Shown one piece after another: positions 17,573 to 27,137 of a stretch of 64,000 nt of DNA. This DNA is from Pseudomonas sp. KU26590 (lineage in GTDB: Bacteria; Pseudomonadota; Gammaproteobacteria; Pseudomonadales; Pseudomonadaceae), in assembly GCF_026153515.1 (NCBI RefSeq), contig NZ_CP110644.1:1641501-1705500 (forward strand), read 5' to 3'. The notes under the pieces were generated by a model. The model made no database searches. It was not told the origin of the DNA and worked only from the letters and a program-made list of their open reading frames with translations. A program made the translations under genes and the position numbers. Numbering within the stretch: the stretch's first letter is position 1; the number at the start of each line of letters is the position of its first letter.

Positions 17573-18553
17573 TCACTGAATCAGGCCGAATTCCCTGGCC
17601 AGCGTTTTGTACTCGGCGACGCGGGTTTTCACGTACTTGTCGAGCTCGTCACCGGTCATGGCGAACGGGAACAGCTCGCGCTGATCGCGCAGCTTGGCGA
17701 AGTCTTCCGAGGCCAGCAGCTTGTCGAAGGCCGCTTTCCACCAGTTGTAGTCCTCGTCCGACACCTTTGGCCCCAGGTAGAAACCGCGCACCACCGGCCA
17801 GACGATGTCGTAGCCCTGCTCTTTGGCGGTCGGGATGTTTTTCATTTCCGGCTCGTCCAGGCGCTCTTCGGAGAACACCGCCAGCAAGCGCATGTCGCCG
17901 CTGAGGATGTGCGGCATGGAGTCGGAAATGTCGGTGGAACCCACCTGGATGTGGCCGCCGAGCAGGGCGGTGGCGATTTCACCACCGCCTTCGAGGGCGA
18001 CGTAACGCAGTTCGCGGGGGTTGATGCCGGCGGCTTTGGCGATGAGTGCGGTTTGCATCCAGTCCTGGCTGCCCACGGTGCCACCGGAGCCGATGACCAC
18101 TTTGCCCGGATCGGCCTTCAGCGCTTTGACCAGATCGTCGAGGTTCTTGAAGGGCGAATCGGCCTTGACCGCGATTGCGCCGTAGCTGGTGCCGACGGCG
18201 GCGAGCCAGCGCACGGCGTTCTCGTCAAAACGGCCGAACTTGCCCTGGGCCAGGTTCAACAGCGAGCCACTGGACCATGCCACCAGCGTGCCGGCGTCAC
18301 CCGGACGCTGAGCAACCACCGCGTTGTACGCCACGGCGCCGACGCCGCCCGGCATGTAGGTGACGCGCATCGGTTTGGAGAGGATCTTCTCGTTGATCAA
18401 TGCGCTTTGCGCCAGTTTGCAGGTCAGGTCGAAGCCGCCACCGGGCGAGGCCGGTGCAATGCATTCAGGACGATTGGGCTCGGCGGCCCACAATTGGGTA
18501 GCCATCAGCATGCAGCTGGCGGCAACGCTGAAATGGCGCAACGATAGGTTCAT
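17573..18553 (-). CDS. tctC: Tricarboxylate-binding periplasmic protein TctC
   Basis: This 326-residue Bug-type binding protein has a signal peptide (MNLSLRHFSVAASCMLMATQ, cleavage near LWAAEP). The mature N-terminus PECIAPASPGGGFDLTCKLAQ is characteristic of TctC and would contact the carboxylates of the ligand. It is the first gene of the operon and is followed by tctB. Upstream lies a 476-bp intergenic region shared with divergent tctD. The porin gene opdH, which often accompanies it, is not there. Confidence 0.95.
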   Translation of the reverse strand: MNLSLRHFSVAASCMLMATQLWAAEPNRPECIAPASPGGGFDLTCKLAQSALINEKILSKPMRVTYMPGGVGAVAYNAVVAQRPGDAGTLVAWSSGSLLNLAQGKFGRFDENAVRWLAAVGTSYGAIAVKADSPFKNLDDLVKALKADPGKVVIGSGGTVGSQDWMQTALIAKAAGINPRELRYVALEGGGEIATALLGGHIQVGSTDISDSMPHILSGDMRLLAVFSEERLDEPEMKNIPTAKEQGYDIVWPVVRGFYLGPKVSDEDYNWWKAAFDKLLASEDFAKLRDQRELFPFAMTGDELDKYVKTRVAEYKTLAREFGLIQ

Positions 18554-18881
18554 GGTCCGTCTCCAGAGGAGTTGTTGTTTTAATGGGGGCAGGCGGTTTG
18601 TACGGTCGGTCAGGCAGTCGTGTCATACCTTCGCAAATCTGCGGGCAGCCAACATTCAGACGTGACGAAACACCGCGCAACAGGGCTGCGAGGTGAACAG
18701 TAAACACAACGGGATTCAGGCGGCACGAGGGCCGAGGATTGCAGTGAGGGCATCACTGATGACTCCGATATTGTTTTTATTGTTGAAAACGCATCAAGGC
18801 GTTTTTCGTTACGAGCCTGGCATCAGCGGCATCACGCGGGATGCAATCGTGACAAGTCGTAACGGGATCCTAATTAGCGAA
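18554..18881. other. Intergenic region between tctC and tctD
   Basis: No open frame with a ribosome site and no RNA gene was recognised. The only structured element found is the phased repeat block listed next. Confidence 0.5.
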
Positions 18882-18925
18882 GCTTTCGTGAACCTTTCAA
18901 CGACCTTTCAGGAAGCTTTCAACTG
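18882..18925 (+). promoter_or_regulatory. Probable TctD operator: four CTTTC repeats at 11-bp spacing
   Basis: CTTTC occurs at 18883, 18894, 18905 and 18916, exactly 11 bp apart (GCTTTCGTGAA, CCTTTCAACGA, CCTTTCAGGAA, GCTTTCAACTG). Direct repeats with helical phasing are the usual binding pattern of OmpR/PhoB-type response regulators. The site lies between tctC and tctD, so TctD is the natural candidate. Confidence 0.65.
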
Positions 18926-19029
18926 ATCCCCTTCAAGAGGAGAGGGTGGCTGTTCCGGCGCGCCGGGCCTTCACAGACGACGGCGCGCCTGTAAACTCCG
19001 CCCATAAAATGCTCACTCCGGAGAAGTCG

Positions 19030-19701
19030 ATGCGTGTCCTGCTCGTTGAAGATCATCTGCAACTGGCTGAAAGCGTCGCGCTGGCGCTCAAGAGCAGCGG
19101 CCTGACCGTTGACGTTCTGCACGACGGCGTTGCAGCTGATCTGGCCCTGAGCAGCGAAGAATATGCCGTGGTGGTGCTCGATGTCGGCCTGCCGCGCATG
19201 GACGGCTTCGAAGTGCTGGCGCGTCTGCGGGCGCGGGGCAAGAACACGCCGGTGCTGATGCTGACCGCCCGCAGCGACGTCAAGGACAGGGTCCACGGCC
19301 TGAACCTCGGTGCCGACGACTACCTGGCCAAACCCTTCGAACTGTCGGAGCTGGAAGCGCGGGTCAAGGCGTTGCTGCGCCGCAGCGTACTGGGCGGCGA
19401 ACGCCAGCAACGCTGTGGCGAACTGGTCTACGACCTCGACACCCGCCGCTTCACCCTCGGTGAAGAACTCCTCACGCTGACCTCCCGCGAGCAATCGGTG
19501 CTTGAAGCGCTGATCGCCCGGCCCGGTCGGGTGATGAGCAAGGAGCAACTGGCGGCGCAGGTGTTTGGGCTGGACGAAGAGGCCAGCGCCGACGCCATCG
19601 AAATCTACGTGCACCGTCTGCGCAAGAAACTCGATGGCCACCCGATTGCGATTGTCACGTTCCGGGGCCTGGGGTATCTGCTGGAAAGCCGGGATGCTTA
19701 A
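19030..19701 (+). CDS. tctD: Response regulator TctD
   Basis: This 223-residue OmpR-family regulator has a receiver domain (acidic pair in VEDH, phospho-acceptor Asp51 in VVLDVGLPRMDGF, Lys in YLAKPF) and a C-terminal winged-helix DNA-binding domain (LTSREQSVLEALIARPGRV, SADAIEIYVHRLRKKLDG). The start at 19030 is the family N-terminus MRVLLVEDHL; the frame extends further upstream without support. It overlaps tctE by eight bases and is divergent from the transporter it should control. Confidence 0.95.
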   Translation: MRVLLVEDHLQLAESVALALKSSGLTVDVLHDGVAADLALSSEEYAVVVLDVGLPRMDGFEVLARLRARGKNTPVLMLTARSDVKDRVHGLNLGADDYLAKPFELSELEARVKALLRRSVLGGERQQRCGELVYDLDTRRFTLGEELLTLTSREQSVLEALIARPGRVMSKEQLAAQVFGLDEEASADAIEIYVHRLRKKLDGHPIAIVTFRGLGYLLESRDA

Positions 19702-21118
19702 TCCGTTTCCGGCTGCGGAAAACAGCCTGCGCTGGCGCTTGCTGTGGAACCTGGGTCTGCTGCTGGTGGTGCTGATGATCGCCAGCGGCCTGAGCGCCTA
19801 CTGGAACGGACGCGAAGCAGCAGACACCGCTTACGATCGCACCCTGCTGGCCTCGGCGCGGACCATCGCCGCCGGGCTGTCGGAACGCGACGGCACCCTC
19901 AGCGCCGACGTGCCCTACGTAGCCCTGGACACCTTCGCCTACGACAGCGCGGGACGCATTTATTACCAGGTCAACGACATCAATCAGAAGCTCATTTCGG
20001 GCTACGAAAACATCCCCGCGCCGCCGCCGGGTACGCCGCGCACCGACGCTTATCCGGCCCTCGCCAAGTTCTACAGCGGCCGTTATCAGGGCCAGGATGT
20101 GCGGGTGGTCAGCCTGCTCAAGGCCGTGAGCGAGCCTAACATGAACGGCATGGCCGAGATTCGCGTGGCGGAAACCGAAGAAGCGCGGGTGGACATGGCC
20201 CAGGCACTGATGGCCGATACGTTGCTGCGTCTGGGCATGCTGGGCTGCGGCGCGTTGCTGCTGGTCTGGTTCACGGTCAGCGCTGCATTGAGGCCACTGG
20301 ACCGCCTGCGCACGGCGGTGGAAGAACGCCAGCCTGACGATTTGCGCTCCTTGCCGCTGGTCGAAGTGCAGCACGAGCTGCGCCCGCTGGTCAGCTCGCT
20401 CAACCACTTCACCGAGCGGCTGCGCCTGCAGTTCGAGCGTCAGGCGCAATTCATCGCCGACGCGGCCCATGAATTACGCACGCCGCTGGCGGCATTAAAG
20501 GCGCGGCTGGAGCTGGGGCTGCGTGATCAGGAGCCGGCGGCGTGGCGTAATACCCTGGAAAGCGCGGCCTCCGGCACCGACAAACTGACCCACCTGGCCA
20601 ACCAGTTGCTGTCGCTGGCGCGCATCGAAAACGGCGCTCGGGCCATTGCCGAAGGCGGCGCGCAATTGCTCGACCTCAGCCAGTTGGCGCGGGAGCTGGG
20701 CATGGCCATGGCGCCGCTGGCCCATGCCCGGGGTGTGGCGTTGGCGCTGGAGGCCGACGAGCCGGTGTGGATGCGCGGCGAACCCACGTTGCTCAACGAA
20801 CTGCTGAGCAATCTGGTGGACAACGCCTTGGCCCACACCCCGGCAGGCGGCAACGTGATTCTGCGTGTTCACGCGCCGTGCGTGCTCGAAGTCGAGGACG
20901 ACGGCCCGGGCATCCCGGCCCACGAGCGCGACCGAGTGTTCGAGCGCTTTTACCGGCGCAATCAGCAGAGCCAGGGTTCCGGCCTTGGATTGGCGATTGT
21001 GGGAGAGATCTGCAGGGCACATCTGGCGCGCATCACCTTGCATGACGGCGCACAACGGGGCTTGAAAGTGAGGGTCAGCTTTATGGTGCCGGAGTCCGGG
21101 CTGGTAGGACTGGTTTGA
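19694..21118 (+). CDS. tctE: Sensor histidine kinase TctE
   Basis: This 474-residue membrane kinase has TM1 (LLWNLGLLLVVLMIASGLSAY), a periplasmic sensor of about 150 residues, TM2 (LLRLGMLGCGALLLVWFTVS), a HAMP-like segment, the H-box FIADAAHELRTPLAALKARL, the N-box LNELLSNLVDNALAHTP and the G-box VEDDGPGIP / GSGLGLAIV. The start MLNPFPAAENSL at 19694 overlaps tctD. It presumably senses external tricarboxylates and phosphorylates TctD. Confidence 0.95.
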   Translation: MLNPFPAAENSLRWRLLWNLGLLLVVLMIASGLSAYWNGREAADTAYDRTLLASARTIAAGLSERDGTLSADVPYVALDTFAYDSAGRIYYQVNDINQKLISGYENIPAPPPGTPRTDAYPALAKFYSGRYQGQDVRVVSLLKAVSEPNMNGMAEIRVAETEEARVDMAQALMADTLLRLGMLGCGALLLVWFTVSAALRPLDRLRTAVEERQPDDLRSLPLVEVQHELRPLVSSLNHFTERLRLQFERQAQFIADAAHELRTPLAALKARLELGLRDQEPAAWRNTLESAASGTDKLTHLANQLLSLARIENGARAIAEGGAQLLDLSQLARELGMAMAPLAHARGVALALEADEPVWMRGEPTLLNELLSNLVDNALAHTPAGGNVILRVHAPCVLEVEDDGPGIPAHERDRVFERFYRRNQQSQGSGLGLAIVGEICRAHLARITLHDGAQRGLKVRVSFMVPESGLVGLV

Positions 21119-21136
21119 CCGGTTAGTCCAGCGCGA

Positions 21137-21958
21137 TCAGTACAGCAGCGTCATCGCCTGGTTCATCTCATTGATCAGCCCGCCGTCGGCCATGTTCAGG
21201 CCCAACTGCGCCACGGCCGGCACGGACTGGAAATGCAGATTCGAGTACGGCGTGCCGTTCATTTCGTGAATATGAATCGTCGCGACCTGCACCAGATCCA
21301 CGTAGTCAGCCTGATCCGACACACGGCTGAAATTCTGGAATTGACGAGGCACGATCGCCAGGGCATCCGGAAAATCCCAGGAGCGCAGAAGCCGCTCACC
21401 GATAACCGGATGAATGCGATCGATAACGTGATTGAGGCTGATCGGGTCGGAGAGCAACTCGTAGTTGTCCTCGGCGTAGGTCAGGATCGGCAGCACGCCG
21501 ATCAAGTGGATCAGCCCGGCGAGGGTGGCCTTGTCAGCCTTGAGACGCGCATTGCGATAACTCAGCACGTTGCTGACCCCGGCCACTTGCATGCTGAGTT
21601 TCCAGATGTCGCGCATCTTGGTTTCGATGACGTCGGACTTGGCGTGGAACATCTGCTCGACCACCAGCCCGATGGCCAGGTTACAGCTGTAGTTCACGCC
21701 CAGACGTCGAACCGCCGTCAGCACGTCGCTGACTTCAAAATTGGGCCGCAGCAGTGGGCTGTTGACGACTTTGATCAGCCGGGCCGACAACGCGGTGTCG
21801 CTCCCGATAACCTTGCTCAGCGCAGCAATGGAGATTTCCGAGTCTTCCGCCGCCAGGCGAATTCTCAGTGCGACTTCGGGGAGAGTTGGCAGAAACAGAG
21901 CATCCTTGTCGATCGCCTTGATCAGATCCCTCTGCACTTCGTCAGCCATGCTACTCAT
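21137..21958 (-). CDS. HDOD domain protein
   Basis: This 273-residue soluble protein is built almost entirely of one HDOD domain, a non-catalytic relative of HD phosphohydrolases used in signalling. Family features are LPTLPEVALRIRLAAEDSEIS, LSKVIGSDTALSARLIKVVNSPLLRPN and VLTAVRRLGVNYSCNLAIG. There is no receiver, GGDEF or EAL domain. The start is set at the ATG at 21958; another ATG nine bases downstream is possible. It converges on tctE, and its role is not known. Confidence 0.88.
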   Translation of the reverse strand: MSSMADEVQRDLIKAIDKDALFLPTLPEVALRIRLAAEDSEISIAALSKVIGSDTALSARLIKVVNSPLLRPNFEVSDVLTAVRRLGVNYSCNLAIGLVVEQMFHAKSDVIETKMRDIWKLSMQVAGVSNVLSYRNARLKADKATLAGLIHLIGVLPILTYAEDNYELLSDPISLNHVIDRIHPVIGERLLRSWDFPDALAIVPRQFQNFSRVSDQADYVDLVQVATIHIHEMNGTPYSNLHFQSVPAVAQLGLNMADGGLINEMNQAMTLLY

Positions 21959-22055
21959 ATTGGATCTCTGGACATTGCATTCCGGCCAACGGCCGTCCAC
22001 TTGAGGGTACGGCGCTGGCTACTACGCTGACGTCTTGCACATGCTTCAACCGGGT

Positions 22056-22997
22056 TCAACGCAGTGTTTCGAGCTTCGCGTCGAGAATGTATGGCAATTC
22101 GCTTAATTGCAGGGCCTCGCCATCTGCCGCACCAAGGTGGATCCGGCCATCTTCCGCCGCATCCGCCTGCAAGACCGCCAGCACCTCGATCCCTACATCA
22201 GACCGGGCCGCGATCACAACGTTGCCTACCGCGCTTGAATGAACGGGCGAAAACAGCGCAGCGCCCGGTTCAGACAGTTCGCTGCCGTCCATGGTCAGGC
22301 GATACAACCGGCGTTTCAGCTTGCCGAGGTATTGCATCCGCGCCACGATTTCCTGACCGGTGTAGCAACCTTTCTTGAAACTGACACCGCCCACGGCTTG
22401 CAGGTTGATCATCTGCGGAATGAATTCTTCGCGGGTCTGCGAGAACACCTGGCCGATGCCGGCGCGGATCTGCCCCAGCAGCCAGTCGTTGAGCGGCGCT
22501 TGCGGCAGGTGCGCGATCAGACGGCTGCGCACGTCCTCGGCCTGCTCGGCACGTACCCACAATTCGGCACGGGCAGGGGAGACGCGGATGGCGATGAGGT
22601 CATTGGCGCGGACGACCGAGTCGGTCTCCTGGGCCAGATCGAGGCCGAGGCTGACGAGCGCTCCGTCGCCACCTTGCAAACCGAATCGCACCCAGGACGC
22701 GCTTTCGTCGGTCAGTTTGGATTTGGAGAAGACCGCGTATTTCTTGAGGTCCAGCAATTGCGCGTCGATCAGCTCGCTGGCCATTGCCAGCAACACGCCG
22801 TCGCCTTCAAGCAGGATGCGAAAGCTGGACTGCATGCGGCCCTTTTGCGTGCAGCGCGCACCGAGGGTGGCCTTGCCTTCGCTCAGGTAATCGATGTTGC
22901 AAGTCAGTTGGCCTTGCAGGAATTTGCCGGCATCCACGCCGCGAACGGCGAGCACACCTTCATGGGACAGGGGGCAGAAAAATGCTGGAACGGCCAT
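22056..22997 (-). CDS. ygfZ: Folate-binding protein YgfZ/GcvT-like (Fe-S protein maintenance, tRNA modification)
   Basis: This 313-residue GcvT-fold protein has the defining motif [20 protein letters not shown] with the conserved cysteine (about residues 209-228). The family binds tetrahydrofolate and supports assembly or repair of some Fe-S enzymes, including the tRNA thiomethyltransferase MiaB. It is divergent from sdhE, an arrangement conserved in gammaproteobacteria. The start [20 protein letters not shown] fits the family. Confidence 0.93.
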   Translation of the reverse strand: MAVPAFFCPLSHEGVLAVRGVDAGKFLQGQLTCNIDYLSEGKATLGARCTQKGRMQSSFRILLEGDGVLLAMASELIDAQLLDLKKYAVFSKSKLTDESASWVRFGLQGGDGALVSLGLDLAQETDSVVRANDLIAIRVSPARAELWVRAEQAEDVRSRLIAHLPQAPLNDWLLGQIRAGIGQVFSQTREEFIPQMINLQAVGGVSFKKGCYTGQEIVARMQYLGKLKRRLYRLTMDGSELSEPGAALFSPVHSSAVGNVVIAARSDVGIEVLAVLQADAAEDGRIHLGAADGEALQLSELPYILDAKLETLR

Positions 22998-23140
22998 GGG
23001 TCATCGCAGGGGTAGAAGTCTGGAGCACCATCATAGTGCCGCGTGTCGCTAATGGGTATACGCAAAAAGCTGCGACCAACTGCAAGTACGCCCCAGGACG
23101 ATGCGCCTGTATACTCGCCGGCAAATTCGAGGAGCCCTCC

Positions 23141-23395
23141 ATGGTCGAAGATGTTGAACTTAATCGCCTCTTTTGGCACAGCCGTCGCGGCATGCTCGAG
23201 CTGGACGTATTGCTGGTGCCGTTCGTCAAAGAAGTCTATCCAACGCTCAACCAGGTCGATCGCGACCTCTATGTGCGCCTGCTGACCTGTGAAGATCAGG
23301 ACATGTTCGGCTGGTTCATGCAGCGCGCGGAGTCGGAAGACCCGGAGCTGCAGCGCATGGTTCGGATGATTCTGGACCGTGTCCAGCCGAAGTGA
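23141..23395 (+). CDS. sdhE: Succinate dehydrogenase flavinylation factor SdhE
   Basis: This 84-residue protein helps attach FAD covalently to SdhA/FrdA. It contains the signature [17 protein letters not shown] and the acidic [12 protein letters not shown]. The ATG at 23141 is preceded by GAGGAG with a suitable spacer; the frame upstream to 22784 is the opposite strand of ygfZ. Its 3' end overlaps ygfX. Confidence 0.95.
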   Translation: MVEDVELNRLFWHSRRGMLELDVLLVPFVKEVYPTLNQVDRDLYVRLLTCEDQDMFGWFMQRAESEDPELQRMVRMILDRVQPK

Positions 23396-23846
23396 TCGTT
23401 TCGAATGCCGTTGGCAGCCCTCCCGGGTGCTGCTGACGGCGTACCTCGCCATGCAAGTCCTTGCGCTGGCGTCGACCGTCCTCCTTTCAGTTCCCCTGGG
23501 GGCAAAAGCCATCGGCGTGTTGCTGTGCGCCTGGCACGCATCCCGCACTCTTCGCCCGTTTATCCTGCTCGATCGGCCGCAGTCTCCTACCGGACTGCGA
23601 CGTGACAGCAGCGGTTGGGCCTTGTGGAGCGAAGCGGGTGGTTGGCAACCGGTGCAGCTACGCCCCGACAGCCTGGCGCTGCCGCACATGGTCGTCCTTC
23701 GTTTCAAGGTGGTGACGGGCCATTGGCTGAGCCGCGTGCGGGTGCGCAGCCTGTGCATCCCGGCTGACGCAATGGCGCCGGATTGCCATCGGCGCCTGCG
23801 TCTACGCCTGAAGTTCAGCCGGCATAGGTGGGCGGCACCAGAATAG
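23379..23846 (+). CDS. YgfX family membrane protein
   Basis: This 155-residue protein starts from a GTG at 23379, overlapping the end of sdhE. It has two adjacent hydrophobic helices ([32 protein letters not shown]) followed by a soluble C-terminal half containing [17 protein letters not shown]. The arrangement matches YgfX (the CptA partner of SdhE/CptB in enterics). Whether it acts as a toxin-like inhibitor of cell division is unsettled for the family. The 3' end overlaps convergent nadB by 32 bp. Confidence 0.82.
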   Translation: MSSRSDRFECRWQPSRVLLTAYLAMQVLALASTVLLSVPLGAKAIGVLLCAWHASRTLRPFILLDRPQSPTGLRRDSSGWALWSEAGGWQPVQLRPDSLALPHMVVLRFKVVTGHWLSRVRVRSLCIPADAMAPDCHRRLRLRLKFSRHRWAAPE

Positions 23847-25431
23847 TGTCCAGCGCTTCGGGCAGCATGTCCGGGTAATCCAGCGTGTAGTGCAGCCCGC
23901 GGCTTTCTTTGCGCGCCATCGCCGAAGCAATCATCAGCTCTGCCACCTGGGCCAGGTTGCGCAGCTCGATCAGATCGCGGCCGACCTTATAGTTGCTGTA
24001 GAACTCATCGATCTCGTCCAGCAACAGCCGCACCCGATGCTGCGCGCGCTGCAGACGCTTGTTGGTCCGCACGATGCCCACGTAGTCCCACATGAACCGC
24101 CGCAGCTCATCCCAGTTGTGGGCAATGATGACGTCTTCGTCGGAATCGGTGACCTGGCTTGAATCCCATGCCGGCAGATTTTGCGGCTGCGGGACTTGTC
24201 CGAGCTGAGTCACGATGTCTGCCGCAGCGGAGCGGGCGTACACGAAACATTCCAGCAGCGAGTTGCTGGCCATGCGGTTGGCGCCGTGCAGGCCGGTGAA
24301 GCTGGTCTCGCCGATAGCGTACAGCCCGGGCACGTCAGTGCGGCCCTGTTGGTCAACCAGAACGCCGCCACAGGTGTAGTGCGCCGCTGGAACCACGGGA
24401 ATCGGCTGACGCGTGATGTCGATGCCGAACGTAAGGCAACGTTCGTAAACGGTCGGGAAGTGGCCCTTGATGAAGTCTTCGGACCGGTGACTGATGTCCA
24501 GAAACACGCAGTCAGCGCCCAGGCGTTTCATCTCGTGGTCAATGGCGCGGGCAACGATGTCGCGGGGCGCCAGTTCGGCCCGTGGGTCAAACCGCTGCAT
24601 GAAGCGCTCGCCATTGGGCAGCTTCAGGTAAGCGCCTTCGCCGCGCAGGGCTTCGGTAATCAGAAAGCTCTTGGCTTGCGGGTGGTACAGGCAGGTGGGG
24701 TGGAACTGGTTGAACTCCAGGTTGCCCACGCGGCAGCCCGCGCGCCAGGCCATTGCGATACCGTCGCCGCAAGCGCCGTCGGGATTGCTGGTGTACAGGT
24801 AGACTTTCGCCGCCCCGCCAGATGCAAGAACGGTGAAGCGCGCGCTGTGGGTGTCGACCTCACCCGTCGAACGATCCAGCACGTAGGCGCCCAGACAACG
24901 CTGCCCTTCAAAGCCCAGTCGCGATTCGGTGATGAGGTCCACCGCCACGCGCTGTTCCAGCAATTCGATATTAGAACGTGCGCTGGCCTGCGTCAGCAAT
25001 GTGCGGAAGATCGCTGCACCGGTGGCGTCGGCCGCGTGAATGATCCGGCGGTGGCTGTGTCCGCCCTCTCGGGTGAGGTGGAACTCGAACCCGCCGTCTA
25101 CCACGGTCGACGGATCATCCCTTGTGAAGGGCACGCCAAGGTCGATCAGCCATTGAATGGCCTCGCGGCTGTGCTCGACGGTAAAGCGGACGGCGTCCTC
25201 GTTGCACAGGCCGCCGCCTGCGTTGAGGGTGTCTTCGACGTGGGACTGAACGGTGTCGGCGTCATCCAGCACCGCCGCAACACCGCCCTGGGCCCAGAAC
25301 GTCGAACCGTTCGCCAGATCGCCTTTGCTGAGGACCGCCACACGCAGATGCCCGGGCAATGTCAGCGCAAGGCTCAAACCGGCTGCGCCGGAGCCTATTA
25401 CCAATACGTCGTGCTGGAAATGCTGACTCAT
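23815..25431 (-). CDS. nadB: L-aspartate oxidase
   Basis: This 538-residue flavoenzyme oxidises L-aspartate to iminoaspartate, the first step of NAD synthesis. The FAD dinucleotide motif [13 protein letters not shown] is at residues 11-23. The fumarate-reductase-like active region includes [22 protein letters not shown] and [30 protein letters not shown]. The start [13 protein letters not shown] is standard. It is divergent from algU, the usual Pseudomonas arrangement. Confidence 0.97.
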   Translation of the reverse strand: MSQHFQHDVLVIGSGAAGLSLALTLPGHLRVAVLSKGDLANGSTFWAQGGVAAVLDDADTVQSHVEDTLNAGGGLCNEDAVRFTVEHSREAIQWLIDLGVPFTRDDPSTVVDGGFEFHLTREGGHSHRRIIHAADATGAAIFRTLLTQASARSNIELLEQRVAVDLITESRLGFEGQRCLGAYVLDRSTGEVDTHSARFTVLASGGAAKVYLYTSNPDGACGDGIAMAWRAGCRVGNLEFNQFHPTCLYHPQAKSFLITEALRGEGAYLKLPNGERFMQRFDPRAELAPRDIVARAIDHEMKRLGADCVFLDISHRSEDFIKGHFPTVYERCLTFGIDITRQPIPVVPAAHYTCGGVLVDQQGRTDVPGLYAIGETSFTGLHGANRMASNSLLECFVYARSAAADIVTQLGQVPQPQNLPAWDSSQVTDSDEDVIIAHNWDELRRFMWDYVGIVRTNKRLQRAQHRVRLLLDEIDEFYSNYKVGRDLIELRNLAQVAELMIASAMARKESRGLHYTLDYPDMLPEALDTILVPPTYAG

Positions 25432-25650
25432 CTCAGATACCGGCGTCTAAATGGCCACTAGTATAAGCAAGGGTGGAGCGGCACAATGGCCGCGCTTTAT
25501 GGCAACGGTGATTCACGGTGGGAGCGGAGTGTGCGCCACCCCGCGACGTCCTGCACCCCGTTTGATGGGCGCGATCTTTCCTACAGCTCCATACGGATTG
25601 AGTCCTACAACTGACGGGACGTGTGTATTACGCCCAGTAATGAGCGATGG

Positions 25651-25678
25651 GAACTTTTCATGAACCTGTACGTTCAAT
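25651..25678 (+). promoter_or_regulatory. Possible second AlgU-dependent promoter
   Basis: GAACTT at 25651 is followed after 17 bp by TCAAT. The -35 is perfect for the extracytoplasmic sigma factor AlgU and the -10 is a partial match. It is 276 bp upstream of algU. The rest of the nadB-algU gap (25432-25926) shows no gene. Confidence 0.35.
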
Positions 25679-25840
25679 AGTGGGTTGCCCATAAAGGAAC
25701 AGCGTCGACGTTACGCAATGGCAGTTTTCAGCCAGCACGAACGCTTCTGACGACAAGATTATCTACGCAGCCGACCTGGTTCGAGCGGCGTTTTCCGCGC
25801 GGGCAACAGACGCTCGCCGGAAACTTGCTTGAAGGGGGGA

Positions 25841-25867
25841 GAACTTTTGCTTAAAGCCCGAGTCTAT
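25841..25867 (+). promoter_or_regulatory. AlgU-dependent promoter of algU
   Basis: GAACTT (25841-25846), a 16-bp spacer and TCTAT (25863-25867) fit the AlgU/RpoE consensus GAACTT-N16/17-TCTGA. It lies 60 bp upstream of algU, consistent with the autoregulation known for this sigma factor. Confidence 0.8.
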
Positions 25868-25926
25868 GTTTGCAAGCCTGCGAAAGAGCCGATGCGATGC
25901 TCCTTTAAGCTTTATGAGGAGTGTTC

Positions 25927-26508
25927 ATGCTAACCCAGGAAGAAGATCAGCAGCTGGTTGAACGCGTACAGCGCGGCGACAAGCGAGCATTTGATCTGCT
26001 AGTGGTGAAATATCAGCACAAGATTCTTGGGTTGATCGTGAGATTCGTTCACGACACCCATGAAGCCCAGGATGTTGCGCAAGAGGCGTTTATCAAAGCC
26101 TACCGCGCACTTGGTAACTTCCGCGGTGACAGTGCGTTTTATACGTGGCTGTACCGTATCGCCATCAACACGGCGAAGAACTATCTGGTGTCGCGAGGTC
26201 GGCGGCCGCCGGATAGCGATGTCAGGTCCGAAGACGCAGAGTTCTATGACGGCGATCATGGCCTCAAGGACATCGAGTCGCCGGAACGGGCATTGTTGCG
26301 GGATGAGATCGAGGGCACTGTCCACCGAACTATCCAGCTACTGCCAGAAGATTTGCGTACAGCTTTAACGTTGCGTGAGTTCGACGGTCTGAGTTACGAG
26401 GACATTGCCAGTGTCATGCAATGTCCGGTCGGTACCGTGCGCTCTCGCATTTTTCGCGCTCGGGAAGCAATCGACAAAGCCTTGCAACCTCTGTTGCAGG
26501 AAACCTGA
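25927..26508 (+). CDS. algU: Extracytoplasmic-function sigma factor AlgU (RpoE, sigma-22)
   Basis: This 193-residue sigma factor has region 2 (HDTHEAQDVAQEAFIKAYRAL, FYTWLYRIAINTAKNYL) and region 4 (LPEDLRTALTLREFDGLSYEDIA, VGTVRSRIFRAREAI). It directs envelope-stress and alginate genes. The ATG at 25927 with GAGGAG upstream gives the standard N-terminus MLTQEEDQQLVERVQ; a GTG two codons upstream is ignored. It is the first gene of algU-mucA-mucB. Confidence 0.98.
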   Translation: MLTQEEDQQLVERVQRGDKRAFDLLVVKYQHKILGLIVRFVHDTHEAQDVAQEAFIKAYRALGNFRGDSAFYTWLYRIAINTAKNYLVSRGRRPPDSDVRSEDAEFYDGDHGLKDIESPERALLRDEIEGTVHRTIQLLPEDLRTALTLREFDGLSYEDIASVMQCPVGTVRSRIFRAREAIDKALQPLLQET

Positions 26509-26541
26509 GACAGCGGCGATAGCCACAAGAGAGGAACCGTC

Positions 26542-27129
26542 ATGAGTCGTGAAGCCCTGCAGGAATCGCTGTCCGCGGTGATGGATAACGAAGCGGATGA
26601 ACTTGAACTGCGTCGCGTGCTTAGCGCCATTGAAGATGCAGACACACGAGCCACCTGGTCCCGTTATCAGATTGCCCGTGCAGCGATGCATAAAGAACTA
26701 TTGATACCTCATCTGGATATTTCGGCTGCTGTTGCTGCCGGAATTGCTGATGAAGTCAGCCCGCTCAAGGCCGGTCGTGGTCCTTGGCGTACCCTGGGTC
26801 GTCTGGCGGTAGCCGCCTCGGTAACCGTTGCTGTTCTGGCCGGCGTGCGTTTGTACAATCAGGACGAAATTGCAGGGGCGCAACTGGCCCAGCAATCGCA
26901 GCCGAGCAACGTTGCAATGCCGCAGGCCAAAGGCCCGGCAGTGTTGGCAGGCTACACCGAGGGCGAGCAGTCCCCGGGTCCGATGGCAAGCGGTGTATTG
27001 CAGAACCAGGCCGGCTGGCACGATCAGCGTCTGCCAGGTTACCTGCGTCAGCATGCTCAGCAAGCTGCTATGAAAGGCGCTGAAGGCGCTCTGCCATACG
27101 CTCGTGCTGCAAGCCTGGAAAACCGTTAA
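26542..27129 (+). CDS. mucA: Anti-sigma factor MucA
   Basis: This 195-residue inner-membrane protein has a cytoplasmic AlgU-binding domain (residues 1-80, MSREALQESLSAVMDNEADE), a single membrane span (LGRLAVAASVTVAVLAGVRL) and a periplasmic tail that binds MucB. The full length is intact, so there is no sign of the truncations that cause mucoidy. The gene lies 33 bp after algU with a GAGAGGA ribosome site. Confidence 0.97.
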   Translation: MSREALQESLSAVMDNEADELELRRVLSAIEDADTRATWSRYQIARAAMHKELLIPHLDISAAVAAGIADEVSPLKAGRGPWRTLGRLAVAASVTVAVLAGVRLYNQDEIAGAQLAQQSQPSNVAMPQAKGPAVLAGYTEGEQSPGPMASGVLQNQAGWHDQRLPGYLRQHAQQAAMKGAEGALPYARAASLENR

Positions 27130-27137
27130 GGAGGATC

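Noticed and set aside
23815..23846. 32-bp overlap of ygfX and nadB as a possible frameshift artefact
   Set aside because: Both C-termini look natural and the genes converge; small tail overlaps are common.
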